From Antedon bifida (lineage: Eukaryota; Echinodermata; Crinoidea; Comatulida; Antedonidae): 64,000 nucleotides of DNA. A model generated the notes under the pieces. The model worked only from the letters and a program-made list of their open reading frames with translations, was not told the origin of the DNA and made no database searches. A program made the position numbers and the translations under genes. The first letter of the stretch is position 1; each line of letters begins with the position of its first letter. Location: NCBI GenBank assembly GCA_963402885.1, contig OY727094.1, positions 12,712,501 to 12,776,500 of the forward strand. The letters run 5' to 3'. Of this stretch, positions 1 to 10,797 are shown piece by piece.

Positions 1-917
1 TGCGTACTTGAGTGCCACACAGTCCCACACGTACACAGGGGAATGGCGCTCGTTTATGTACATGATGTACAGGAATGGTAAGGCCAGTGCGTACTTGAGT
101 GCCACACAGTCACACACGTACACAGGGGAATGGCGGTCGTTTATGTACATGATGTACAGGAATGGTAAGGCCAGTGCGTACTTGATTGCCACACAGTCCC
201 ACACGTACACAGGGGAATGGCGGTCGTTTATGTACATGATACAGGAATGGTAAGGCCAGTGCGTACTTGATTACCACATAGTCCCACACGTACACAGGGG
301 AATGGCGGTCGTTTATGTACATAATACAGGAATGGTAAGGCCAGTGCGTACTTGATTACCACATAGTCCCACACGTACACAGGGGAATGGCGGTCGTTTA
401 TGTACATGATGTACAGGAATGGTAAGGCCAGTGCGTACTTGAGTGCCACACAGTCCCACACGTACACAGGGGAATGTCGGTCGTTTATGTACATGATACA
501 GGAATGGTAAGGCAAGTGCGTACTTGATTACCACATAGTCCCACACGTACACAGGGGAATGGCAGTCGTTTACGTACATGATGTACAGGAATGGTAAGGC
601 CAGTGCGTACTTGATTGTCACACAGTCCCACACGTACACAGGGGAATGGCGGTCGTTTATGCACATGATACAGGAATGGTAAGGCCAGTGCGTACTTGAT
701 TACCACATAGTCCCACACGTACACAGGGGAATGGCGGTCGTTTACGTACATGATGTACAGGAATGGTAAGACCGGTGCGTACTTGATTGCCACACAGTCC
801 CACACGTACACAGAGGAATGGCGGTCGTTTACGTACATGATGTACAGGAATGGTAAGACCGGTACGTACTTGATTGCCACACAGTCCCACACGTACACAG
901 GGGAATGGCGGTCGTAC
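1..917. repeat. 87/85-bp minisatellite, about 10.6 copies, cut by the window edge
   Basis: Units begin (TGCGTACTTGA or close variants) at 1, 88, 175, 260, 345, 432, 517, 604, 689, 776 and 863. The period is 87 bp, or 85 bp where a GT is missing from CATGATGTACAGG. Because 87 is a multiple of 3, long open frames run through it on both strands; they are repeat artefacts, not genes. The array starts at the window edge, so its true length is unknown. Confidence 0.95.
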
Positions 918-1149
918 ATTTGTGATTTCTTTCTTTATTCATCCAAAAAATACATAAACATAACATTATAATATAAAACATTAAAATAATTGGATAAAAA
1001 GGAAGAAGAGAAAAGGCAACTTCATGCCTATGTAGCTCTACTCCCTGTATAACTAAAACATTTCAATTTTATTGAAATCAAACAAATCATATTATGATAG
1101 AATTTAATTACTAATAAATAATCGTATAATAGTAATAATAATAATAGAT

Positions 1150-1285
1150 GTATATAATTATATATATATATATAAATCATACTGTAAATTATATATATAT
1201 ATATATACATACATACACACATACATACATACATACACCATTCCGTTTCAATTGTATATACATACACATACACACATGTATATAT
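1150..1285. repeat. TA and ACAT microsatellites
   Basis: Two (TA)n runs are followed by ACAT/ACAC tetranucleotide repeats inside the 3' untranslated part of the LINE. They are simple sequence only. Confidence 0.85.
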
Positions 1286-1311
1286 TAATGCCATACATTT
1301 ACTCATAAATT

Positions 1312-2230
1312 TTATGACTCCAACAGGAGTTCTATGACTTTGGTTTTAAAATGTTTCCTATATTTAATTTCCCGGACTTGTATTGGTATTTCGTTCCATA
1401 TTTTCGTTCCTATACAGGTAATGGAAAATTGGCCGGATGTACTATTTGCCTTAGGTTGGAATAGATTTCCCTTACATTTTTGTCTAGTTTCATGTGAATG
1501 GGTGTTAAGTGTTACATATTCGTTTAGATCATGAGGCAATTTATCGTGATACAAATCAAACATGATACATCTAGCAAATTAAATTGTTTAAATAAAGGTT
1601 GAGAATGGGAGGTAAAGTCACTAAAAGAAATTGCTCTCACTGCCATTTTCTGAAGTAAAAAGATAGGTTGTAAATACGATGAATAAGTGCTTCCCCAAAT
1701 CTCAAGGCCATACATGATATGTGGTTATATAAATGATTTGTAAATTAATAAAAGAATATTCTGTGGAAGAAAATGTCTCAATTTAAAAATGATTCCAATT
1801 TTTCTTTTAATAGTAGTTCTAATTTTCTGGTTTTAATTCTAACATTCGGACATTAACTAATTTTTCAAATATTTTGGCTAAAATTGGTAGAACAGAAATA
1901 GGCCTGTAATTGTTTATAACATCTTTTTCTTCCTTCTTAAAAATAGGATACACCTTTGTTATTTTCAGAGCATCTGGGAAGATCCCATTATTAAATGATA
2001 AATTAAATACATGCTCAAGTGGTCTACTAATATGGGAAGCAGAGTCTTTGACTAGACGCCCAGACAAGTAATCATAACCAGATGACTTTTTTATATCTAT
2101 ATTTTAAATTAGATTTTCAATTTCATAATGTGTAATTGGTTTCAAGAAAAAAAAGAAGGCGTTATGGGATTTTGTAAATAATCAGAAGGTGGTGTCGAGT
2201 TTTCATTAATTTTGCTGGCTAAATTTGGCC
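1312..2230 (-). pseudogene. LINE ORF2 reverse transcriptase, palm deleted
   Basis: After the endonuclease the frame reads through the usual linker (FNNYFVNIGPNLA) into RT fingers (IFKKEEKDVINNYRPISVLP). It breaks off at LELKPEN near 1819. The next recognisable piece is the RT C-terminal thumb region (KIGIIFKLRHFLPQNILLL, then GLEIWGSTYSSYL and KIWNEIPIQVREI). The palm with the catalytic aspartates is gone, so this is an internal deletion of several hundred base pairs. In-frame stops (near 2100 and 1735) and a frameshift near 1560 are also present. Confidence 0.8.
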
Positions 2231-3583
2231 CTATATTAACAAAATAATTATTGAAAGTTGAAGCACAATTTTCTGGACCGTTACCGTACTTATTTGTTCA
2301 CCCATGTCATTGACCACTCTGGGTGTATCGAGAGGATTTCCGTGATCATTAGAGTTAGATCCTTTAATTAGCATGTTTATATTGTTCCATATTTTTCCAC
2401 TATCGTTTTTACAATTTCTGAACAGTTTACCGTAATATATTTTTTTAGCCTTTCTGATTACACTTGTTAATATATTTCTGTACTTCTTATAGCGTGAAAA
2501 TATCTGTGGATTAAAATTCCTTTTTATACACTTTGAGTACATTTTGTTCTTTTTGTTTATGCTTGTCTTGATTGCTTTGGAAAGCCAAGGTTTATCCACA
2601 TGCTGTTTCTTTGGATTTTGCGTTGTAATTGGGGCATGTTTATCACAAACATTCAGAAATATATCATTAAAATGATTATAGGCTGTATTTGTATCATTGG
2701 TATCATACACTTCACGCCAATTACAATAAGCCAGTTCACAATCAAAATGTTCAACTTTATAATTTTTTAAGTTTCTGTTTGTTATAGTTATTGGCTTATC
2801 TTTTATTCTTAGGCCTAATGTAAAATCTTCAAAAACAGCAAAAATAGGAAAATGGTCAGATATGTCTGTATAAATTGTATTGGAATGTATTTTAAATTTA
2901 TGAATATTTGTATAAATATGATCAATTATTGTACTAGTAGTAAGCGTGTTTCTTGTTGGACTGTTTATAAGTTGAGTCATGCAAATGCAATCCATTATTG
3001 AGAAAAAGTTATTATTAAGTGTGTTGTTGTCATTTGCATCCAAATTAAAATCCCCTAAGAGAATACACTCCGTTTTATCAATGTTATTTTCCTTTAATGT
3101 ATGAATAAGACTGTCTTGAAATTCTTTAATATTAGTATTTGGTTTTCGGTAGATAACATCTACAAGGATTTCAGAATTATTACTATTTGCAACTTTTAAC
3201 CACAAGGACTCAGTATCATTGTCTTTTACAAGTTTATAATTTAAAGAAGAATGAATGTAGGCACCTACGCCGCCCCCACGAGAATCCTCTCGACATACAA
3301 CTTCTAAATTATAATTCTGTAGCCGGTAAAGATCAGGTTGGGGAATATTCCATACCTCTGAAATACCAATAATATTAAATTTAAATATTTAATTATTTTA
3401 TATTATACAGGTTTCATAAAATAAATCGAGATTGTCGTAATTTTTACTTAAGGAGCGTATATTAACGTGTGAAGCGGAAAAGGCTTTATCTTGATAATTC
3501 ATAAAGTTTTGATCAAAGTTATATGCATTTTGAACTGAATGCTTGACATTAAAGATATTAATTTCATTTTCTATGTTATTCAT
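2231..3583 (-). pseudogene. LINE ORF2 endonuclease domain (frameshifted)
   Basis: The N-terminal segment (3583-3398) ends in HVNIRSLSKNYDNLD, a typical start of the LINE endonuclease fold. After a frameshift near 3390 the next frame gives IIGISEVW (catalytic Glu) and GGGVGAYI, and continues into the long open frame at 3205-2231. That frame holds YRKPN, LLGDFN, DHIYTN and ISDHFPIF, which are the phosphodiesterase motifs including the terminal SDH. A second frameshift lies near 2290. This endonuclease would nick target DNA during retrotransposition. The lesions make it non-functional. Confidence 0.85.
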
Positions 3584-3770
3584 TTGTTTTGTTAAGAATG
3601 AAGAAAAGAAAAAAAATAAAAAGAAACAAAAAATTATCGAAAGGTCACATTAGTTTCAATTTCAAAATCGTGCTTAGTGAATATACCTAATGATAATACA
3701 TTTCTTTTCAAAATTAAATTACAAACAGTGCATAACCATCGTATATCTATCTTTGGATTTAATAACATAA

Positions 3771-3953
3771 TTATAGATTGTTTAGTTCATCCAATGTAAG
3801 AATGGTTAATTTTACTTCCCTGTTATTTCTGACTACTGTCGCCATCACCTTTCCATCGATTGACCATACGCTCTTTGTGCTTGGGTGCTTCTTGGCTTCA
3901 GCAAGTAGATTCCTTCTGTTCCATGTCAGGTCCTCTTGGATTGAAATACCACA
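3771..3953 (-). pseudogene. C-terminal piece of LINE ORF1-like protein
   Basis: This open frame (about 60 residues) has a pattern seen at the C-terminus of ORF1-type proteins of some animal LINEs: a basic helix, then KSVWSIDGKVMATV, then a short strand and DELNNL. It lies directly upstream of the endonuclease ORF on the same strand, as ORF1 should. Its first codons fall in the TACAT duplication, so the element is truncated inside ORF1. I infer the ORF1 identity from position and pattern only. Confidence 0.5.
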
Positions 3954-3954
3954 A

Positions 3955-3984
3955 TACATGATGTACAGGATGGTAAGGCCAGTG
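3955..3984. repeat. Orphan minisatellite fragment beyond the LINE
   Basis: Thirty bases reproduce the second part of the 87-bp unit (TACATGATGTACAGG, then ATGGTAAGGCCAGTG with one base missing). They mark the right flank of the site where the LINE inserted into the minisatellite. Confidence 0.8.
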
Positions 3985-6035
3985 TATTACGTGTGTTACG
4001 TGGTATACAAGTGTAATGTATTGTATGGAAAAGAAGTTTACTTGTTGGGATCTGAAGTATGGACATTTTTAAATTAAATAAATAACAGAATGACTGATAC
4101 AAAAGTTCAAAAGTTTAGCAAGCTCATGGCTTTGTAATGGGATAAATGCAGAAGAAAGGTAAATAAAAAGGAGCCATGTAAGAATGTTCATAATCTGTGT
4201 GGTAAATGAAAAGGAAAGAAAGCCTTGCATAGGAATTTGATTTTTCCAAACGCCTCTTAAACAAGATAGCATTTATTGAATGGAAGCATCTAGTATTACT
4301 TTTTTACCGGTAAGTAACGTCATCAGAGAGATTAAACTTGGCATAATAATAATCTTGATTGGAAATCACACCTTTATATCGTTAGCACTCATGTCAAACA
4401 ATGTGTCCAAGAATAATGAACAAAACAAAATCTTTAAAATGACAATAAGTCAAAAGCAATTAAAAATAAAGAAAAAATTATGTAATAACAATATATAAGA
4501 ACAACACAAACATTACTTATGGCATTGAATTATGTTCAATATCATCAATAAATAAAGATGATCGTTTTTTCCATAACGTTTTACATAATGATTTACAAAT
4601 GTCCACCACCAATCACCACCACCATCACACAGAATGCTGTCGTAGTGGTGCTTTAGGTGACAGGCTGTCACATCTGCCATTCGATTGGCTCCAAACAACG
4701 AATGAGAGAAAAAACAACAATGGACGTTCCAACGACGCTCAACATCACCATCAGACCGTCTGAACCACTCCATTTCGTTGTTGGAACACGTTGGTGCATT
4801 CTTGCTGACCGACCGCGTAACGTTTGTGACAGCCATACAACTGATTCCGTTCGACAAGATCACAAACGAAGAAGAAGTATGTGGAGTCTGGTTTGGCTGG
4901 TTAGGAATGCCAATAAAACAGATATTAACAGAATAATGAAGGTGGAGCAGATAGTTGGTTGTTGCCAGGAGTCGGTGTCCGAGGCTTACAATAGTAACAT
5001 ATCTAAAATGACCCAGAAATGTATGTTGTAGCCAACATTTTGACATTGTATCGATTGAAACGCCTTAGAATACGAAACAGTATATATCTGAGCCAAAAAG
5101 TGAATTTTATGATTTTATTTAAAAGGCCTATGAAGTCACAAAGAACGTCATCTTCGGCATGTCTTCGGAAGCAACGTCTTCGGAAGCATTGGAATGCTTG
5201 GTAATGTCACCCAAACAAAGTTCAAAGCTCAAAATGATCATGAAGATGATGGATTGGTAAGTGAACATGTGATATTTTCTCTTCAAGAAATTGATACCAA
5301 ATTTGACCGTTTTGGAGTAACTGATTTTACAGTCGAATTATTATTCGCTACGCAAAAGTGTAAATTTACAAATCGTGAACTTGACCATGCGAACGATTAT
5401 ATAGTGAAAAGGAATGTGTTTTGAAACTCGTGACATTGTCAATGTTCATGTGCCTCAAAAACCCATGGTTACGACAGTGCCATGATTCGGACACCTGGGG
5501 ATTTCAAAGTTCATAGTTGGTAAAACTAAGCCGTCAGACAGATAGATGCACTATAAGACTAAACGACGATGTTGTTCAATCAATGGCATACACTCAACGC
5601 TCAAGATCCCCTTCCTAACACTCGCACCATCTACAGTACACGAATGGCTTAATTGTCATGCTGCTGCATGCGTCATGCGGCATTGGACACTTTCACCCAT
5701 GAACATCTCCAGCCAATGTGAGTACGTCAATTAATGTGCAACATCAAAACAGTTCAAGACATGTGGCAGTACATTGAAATTACTTCAGCATGCCTTCAAC
5801 AAACACTGCATGCATCCAAAGTAATTGTACCTGTTCATTTTGCTAACACCTTCATCTTGTAATTATTGTCCAACACTAGCATTAACCTGTAACTCATACC
5901 CCCAAACCTTCATTTCAGAAAGATGTTTTATATAAATGTCATTCTTTCTTATTCCAGATATCACCATGCTAGCACAATAGCCCTTCCATCTCTCCAGACG
6001 AAACACATGGCATCTATCTCCACATCCGAAAAACT
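3985..6035. other. No recognisable gene
   Basis: Two opposed ORFs overlap at 4513-5046 (minus) and 4657-5031 (plus). Neither shows a motif, repeat or splice pattern I recognise. Only the short plus frame at 5194-5424 looks protein-like. Confidence 0.5.
5194..5424 (+). CDS. Short unrecognised ORF, 76 codons
   Basis: The product is polar and mixed in composition (HEDDGLVSEHVIFSLQEI, then FTVELLFATQKC) and looks more like coding sequence than the surrounding AT-rich frames. I see no domain, signal peptide or clear partner exon. It could be an exon, a relic of a mobile element or chance. Confidence 0.2.
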   Translation: MLGNVTQTKFKAQNDHEDDGLVSEHVIFSLQEIDTKFDRFGVTDFTVELLFATQKCKFTNRELDHANDYIVKRNVF

Positions 6036-6380
6036 CTGGATGATGCGTCTAAAGTCAGATACCACGGTGTGTAGATGACGTCAGTATATGGGTTCTGGAT
6101 GATGCGTCTAAAGTCAGATACCACGGTGTGTAGATGACGTCAGTATATGGGTTCTGGATGATGCGTCTAAACGCAGATACCACGGTGTGTAGATGACGTC
6201 AGTATATGGGTTCTGGATGATGCGTCTAAACGCAGATACCACGTTGTGTAGATGACGTCAGTATATGAGTTCTTGATGATGCGTCTAAAGTCAGATATCA
6301 CGGTGTGTAGATGACGTCAGTATATGGGCTCTGGATGATGCGTCTAAAGGCAGATACCACGGTGTGTAGATGACGTCAGT
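6036..6380. repeat. 59-bp tandem repeat, 5.8 copies, each with a perfect CRE palindrome
   Basis: Units start at 6036, 6095, 6154, 6213, 6272 and 6331, exactly 59 bp apart. Each contains GGATGATGCGTCTAAA, then AGATACCAC or AGATATCAC, then GTAGATGACGTCAGT. TGACGTCA is the palindromic CRE/ATF core and is intact in all six units. ORFs through the array are incidental. Confidence 0.95.
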
Positions 6381-7328
6381 GGTTCGATAAAAAGACAACG
6401 TACATAATGTACTTGTTTTTATTTTATTTTTGTAAATACACATAATGGAGGTTATATACATAAGTATCCTCAACACGAGTCTCGAGCTATTTTTCAAAAA
6501 AACTCAATACATACACGGTCTGATATATCTTTGTGTTATTCCAAAAATACGATCAATTTCTGGTACATCGGAAGCTGGTTTTCAGAACACCGTCACATAG
6601 GCATAATGTATAATCTATTCGATAAGTTCGAAGATGACAACAGTGAACCTCAACCGAACAGAAATTGGTGTCGGGAAGCGTCACTATTTTCGGTTCATAG
6701 GCAGTATCCGTACAAAGGAACACATAGCTCGTATACGGCATATAATGTCTCACGCGCTTGTTTGTTGTATTTTCTTTGTGTCTCCAAATGAAAACATTTT
6801 TATGGTACACTACTATTGCGTAGACAAGTTTTCCAGTTGCATCTTCTGTCCACAAATTCTCCACCAAAGCAGGCAGCCTTCAACGTCTCGGTTTGGTAGC
6901 ATTTTGCAAGCAAATATTTGCTTGTCGTTTACGCAAGCGATTATCTTTTACCGTTTTATGGTCAATTTTATAGATGAACGTTCGGCTACACACTGTCCAA
7001 ACAACATCGGCTTACAGATTTCGTTGCCGTAAATCACTCCCTGGCACGATGACAGGTGTTTAGCAAACGCGTTGACTTAACTTCAAATTTTCTTTCTACG
7101 TTTCACCTGTTTGTAAAGTGCTCTGTAAAGTCGTCTGTAAAGTTACAACGTGGTGACGTCTCTGAACGTCAATATCAGTCTACCATTACTCTCGGCAAAC
7201 ATAAAAATCCATTAGGCTTCATGAATCGAAACTGGTACAGTACTTGGATACTCATTACACGATCTTTTAAGATTAAAAGAATAAAATTGTCGGGACGAAA
7301 CTCTTAAAATCTTTTCCAACTCTTTACC
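6381..7328. other. Unrecognised region with opposed short ORFs
   Basis: A 104-codon minus ORF (6867-6553) overlaps plus ORFs at 6531-6791 and 6634-7032. The minus frame (ENLWTEDATGKLVYAIVVYH) can be followed upstream towards 7030 only through stops, so it may be a decayed coding segment. I do not recognise a family. Confidence 0.3.
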
Positions 7329-7628
7329 AGGTTCCAGAAATTAATATTAGTAAAAAGATAAATATTTTGGCACATATCCATACTGCCTACTTGTAGTTTT
7401 TAGACAAAAACATCGAAACATAACTACAAGTCTAGAATTCCATTAATTTATGTTTTTAATTATCAATAGTGGTGAGACTTAATAATGTTAATAAGAAATA
7501 TACGAATAAACTGGTCTACGGAATTGTGTTTACTACTGGTTTTATTTGGTACTTTTATGCAAATCTATACAGCAAACGATGAAACATTAGCTATTAATAT
7601 AACTAATATAATAATAAATAATATCTAC
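7329..7628. repeat. 300-bp direct repeat, left copy
   Basis: It begins AGGTTCCAGAAATTAATA and ends AATAATATCTAC. It matches 8192-8500 over its whole length except for a 9-bp indel and about one substitution. The two copies are direct and 863 bp apart. Confidence 0.95.
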
Positions 7629-7924
7629 CTAAGCATTGCTTAGTACATTGAAAAAGACTCTTTTCTGTTAAAAACTATCGACAATCATCTTCTGTCATTA
7701 TGATGATGTTGAAAGCCATTAATGACAAAAATTATAAAAAACTATTATTATATTTTGTTTATTATATAATGTGAGCAAAGCACGCAAGCTATGTTTAGAC
7801 AATGCTGAAGTACAAATTTAAAAAAAAAAACGGAAAACGCTGGCTACTCCTCAAGTCGGTTATGTTCCCCATCCCGGCATAATGGATTTTCACGTTCTAT
7901 CGAATGTCAGAGTCGGCCGAATAA

Positions 7925-8185
7925 CAAGCAAAGAATGGCAGGAGGACGACGGAAACGGTGGCGAAAAAAGAACAAAATGACGACGAGCGTTGCCATTTGT
8001 TTGAACTGTCAACCGAAATGCTGCTGCACATTTTCTGGTTCTTGGATTACGTGTCGATGGTACAGTTGGCCAATTCAAGTCCTTTCATAACCACATGCCT
8101 CTATAGTTATTTCTGCCTTAACCTAATAGGAACAAAAATAATGAATCCGGCTACCATTGGCACGGCCACCAGTCAGGCGCATTGA
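7925..8185 (+). pseudogene. F-box-like fragment
   Basis: The open frame from 7925 to the stop at 8185 holds HLFELSTEMLLHIFWFLDY followed by a QLANSS segment. This fits the F-box helix pattern (L-x-x-E-[ML]-L-x-x-I-F-x-[FY]-L). F-box proteins tether substrates to SCF ubiquitin ligases. No in-frame ATG precedes the motif, and the stop comes about 45 residues after it, so this is a lone exon or a pseudogene. It sits between the two direct repeats. No substrate-recognition domain follows. Confidence 0.4.
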
Positions 8186-8191
8186 TAGTCT

Positions 8192-8500
8192 AGGTTCCAG
8201 AAATTAATATTAGTAAAAAGATAAATATTTTGGCACATATCCATACTGCCTACTTGTAGTTTTTAGACAAAAACATCGAAACATAAAGACATTAACTACA
8301 AGTCTAGAATTCCATTAATTTATGTTTTTAATTATCGATAGTGGTGAGACTTAATAATGTTAATAAGAAATATACGAATAAACTGGTCTACGGAATTGTG
8401 TTTACTACTGGTTTTATTTGGTACTTTTATGCAAATCTATACAGCAAACGATGAAACATTAGCTATTAATATAACTAATATAATAATAAATAATATCTAC
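8192..8500. repeat. 309-bp direct repeat, right copy
   Basis: This is a near-identical copy of 7329-7628 with 9 extra bases (AGACATTAA) after ACATAA. It has no TG/CA termini and no clear target duplication, so an LTR origin is not supported. A recent tandem duplication or two insertions of one repeat family are equally possible. Confidence 0.95.
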
Positions 8501-8702
8501 CCTTTGCAATGATATTATCAAGAGTTTCTCATAATATTCCAACGCCATCATCGGAACAATACGTTGATTATATTAAAATCAATAAATGCAAATGAAAGAG
8601 TTAACATTGTTGATTGTGCATGTTAATGCTAAATGTTACAAATGTCTCCATTACGTCTGTTTTTTGATAGCTTCATATTTGCTCTTTAGACAAAACCTTT
8701 CA

Positions 8703-9074
8703 GAAATGTGTATGTCGTTCAGAATGTCCGATGGAGTGAATGTAGTATATTCTTGTATGACTCATGAGCTCTGGTGTCGAGTGGGGATGTAATTTGTTCA
8801 TGGTAGATTTATATTTCTTTTTCATAGCCATCTGTGTGGCTGCTATGACCTAAGACGTTGGTAGACACAAGAGTCCCTGTGGAACATAAATGTTCTCTAT
8901 GACATCGAACAGAGTGTTTGGTAGGAAACTGTGTTTTCTATTTATTTCAGGTTCAATACCACCCAGTACGTTATGATACATAATGGTTAAGACGTCGCTG
9001 TTTGCGTTTTCTATAAATTCGCCAAAATCAACCTTAAGGCCTACGCTCTTGATGCACTGCCAAGTGGTCCTTTC
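8703..9074 (-). pseudogene. Unrecognised broken coding segment
   Basis: The minus frame is open from 9074 to 8853 (74 codons), meets one TAG at 8852-8850, and is open again to 8703 (49 codons). The product has a globular look (GLKVDFGEFIENANSD, then NTLFDVIENIYVPQGLL, then a lysine-rich tail). Upstream, two other frames (9253-9041 and 9219-9034) suggest further frameshifts. I do not recognise the family. It may belong with the unknown ORF at 10,798-11,214. Confidence 0.3.
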
Positions 9075-9774
9075 TCAACAAATCTGCTGGATGTGCTATT
9101 GTTGGATGAAACTCCATACTTTTCAAAATCCGTAAATCTGCTCTGGGAACAACGTTCCATTGTGTTATCATACAATAAATATTCGTAAAACGATGAGTGC
9201 CTGGCTCTATGCAAATCATAGCCTCTGGTCAACACTTTTGCAAATCTCTTCAAAGTATTCTATGCTTTTCTGCTTTTCCCTTTTCAGATCTTTGCAACAT
9301 TATTCCTGTTTGGGAGCAATGTTCTAATACTGTTTTACTACCGTTTCCATATCGCTTCCCCAGACATAACGAGAAAGAGCATCGATGTGTTCATAGTTAA
9401 GCTATGTTAATTTAATGTTTGTTTCATTATCAAGAACAGTATTGCACGCACTATTGTCAATAATATTATTATGACCGATTTCTAATACCTCTGCATGCTT
9501 GCATCAATCAAGGTGCTTTATGAATTTCAATTTAACATCATCACCATCTTTGTAAGAGATCAAAAAAAGAAAACAAATAATTAAAAAAATTAAAATACGA
9601 TTTATAGTTTGTTATTACAGAAATATTAAAACATTGTAAACATACGATAAGAGAAGAGATGCACACATCTGCATACGACAAGATTTCTACCGACATACTA
9701 CATTACATCGTTGAAAGCACTCATCCGATACGGGAATTGTTTCTGGATAACCAAACAGAGCGGGAACGCACCTT

Positions 9775-9793
9775 CCTAACCCTAACCCTAACC
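9775..9793. repeat. Short telomere-like run
   Basis: CCTAACCCTAACCCTAACC is three units of the metazoan telomere hexamer on the C-rich strand. It is too short to be a telomere. Confidence 0.6.
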
Positions 9794-9843
9794 AAACAGG
9801 CTGCATCCATCATTGTCAGGTACAAGAGGCCATGTTACAACCG

Positions 9844-10060
9844 CTAATGTAGAAAACGCCAGCTAATGTCGAAACAACCGTTAATGTAGAACAATCCACC
9901 GCTAATGTAGTAAAACCTCCAGATAATGTAGAAACACCAACAGCTTATGTAGTAAATAAAAATCAACACCAGCTAATGTAGAAACGGCCAACAGCTTATG
10001 TAGTAACGAAAATTGCCTCCCAGCTTATGTAGTTACTATCGCCAGCTAATGTAGAAAATG
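9844..10060. repeat. Degenerate array of about ten GCTAATGTAG(A/T)A cores with variable spacers
   Basis: A core close to GCTAATGTAGAAA recurs about ten times. Variants are GTTAATG, GATAATG and GCTTATG. The spacers are AC-rich and of uneven length (unit about 18-30 bp). Spacer variability and short cores do not match CRISPR. One frame across part of it is open, but stops occur in every frame over the full array. Confidence 0.7.
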
Positions 10061-10151
10061 TTATATATTTTACAAAAATGTCTAAATCATGTGCAAATGC
10101 ATCGATCTTTAACACAATTCTTTTTTTTTATATGAAGCCAATGGAGATATT

Positions 10152-10466
10152 TCAATATAAACCATCCGAAGGCTGACTGCAATTGCTGTAATCGATTGAG
10201 ATCAACTTCGCGGGCACGGGCGCGGGCACCAAGCAAGGCGGGACAGGAAGGTCGAATTCTATATACAACTGTATATCATCGGCATATTCATGAAAAAGGA
10301 CGTTATGATTACGAATGATATCACCGATAGAAGATGTATATAAGATAAAACCCAACGGTCCAACAATTGAACCTTGTGGTAGAAAAATTGTTATTAAGTA
10401 CTTTGGTACTACGATCTGTAAGGCATGTACTTTAGGCCTGGTACCACCACGATGTAACCAAACCAC
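10152..10466 (-). pseudogene. Non-LTR reverse transcriptase palm fragment
   Basis: The 104-codon frame contains [20 protein letters not shown] (RT motif B) followed by [13 protein letters not shown] (motif C with the catalytic YADD). These are diagnostic for LINE reverse transcriptases. No endonuclease or thumb is attached, so it is an isolated scrap of about 60 RT residues with unrelated sequence at its C-terminus. It is not the missing palm of the LINE at 920-3954, because its flanks do not match that element. Confidence 0.8.
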
Positions 10467-10797
10467 TTATTATACCAAAACGTTGATCTAACCTTTGCAA
10501 AAATAAATCATACCGGCCCATCGATCGCATTCATCACAACACGTCACAATATGAGTACCGTCTTCAATGATTCAATGCACGCGTGTTTCTCGTTTTCTCT
10601 GATGCATTTATTTATTTATTTATTACATTTATTTATTTATGCATGCGTCGTGATATGATAGAAAACTGCCATACACCGTCAACGTACACGGATCCAATTA
10701 ACAAGTCCGGCTGTTCATCGATGCACATTCCGCAACGGTACAGTAGTAAAATGAAGAGTTCTTTCAACAGTTTTGTTTCCATGTGTCACAATCGGTT

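Larger units (their letters stand above)
920..3954 (-). mobile_element. 5'-truncated, internally deleted non-LTR retrotransposon (LINE), CR1/Jockey-like
   Basis: Reading the minus strand, the element holds the end of an ORF1-like protein (near 3953-3771), an apurinic endonuclease domain (3583-2231), the start of reverse transcriptase (about 2230-1819), the RT C-terminal region (1810-1312) and a 3' tail with AATAAAGAAAGAAA next to 920. TACAT occurs at 915-919 and again at 3955-3959, so it looks like a target-site duplication, and both flanks are pieces of the same minisatellite unit. The RT palm, including the YADD motif, is missing at a junction near 1815. Several frameshifts and stops show it is dead. 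The family assignment rests on protein motifs seen by eye. Confidence 0.85.

Noticed and set aside
8..919. Several ORFs of 70-144 codons on both strands
   Set aside because: All are products of the 87-bp repeat, whose length is a multiple of 3.
3187..3372. Plus-strand 61-codon ORF
   Set aside because: Antisense shadow of the LINE endonuclease, which has clear catalytic motifs on the minus strand.
4513..5046. 177-codon minus ORF and opposed 124-codon plus ORF
   Set aside because: No recognisable motif; composition and mutual overlap fit chance frames.
7329..8500. LTR retrotransposon with 300-bp LTRs
   Set aside because: No TG/CA ends, no target duplication, no gag or pol between the repeats.
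9775..9793. Telomere or chromosome-fusion site
   Set aside because: Only three hexamers, with unrelated unique sequence on both sides.
9844..10060. Possible CRISPR-like array
   Set aside because: Eukaryotic context, cores too short and degenerate, spacers uneven, no cas genes.
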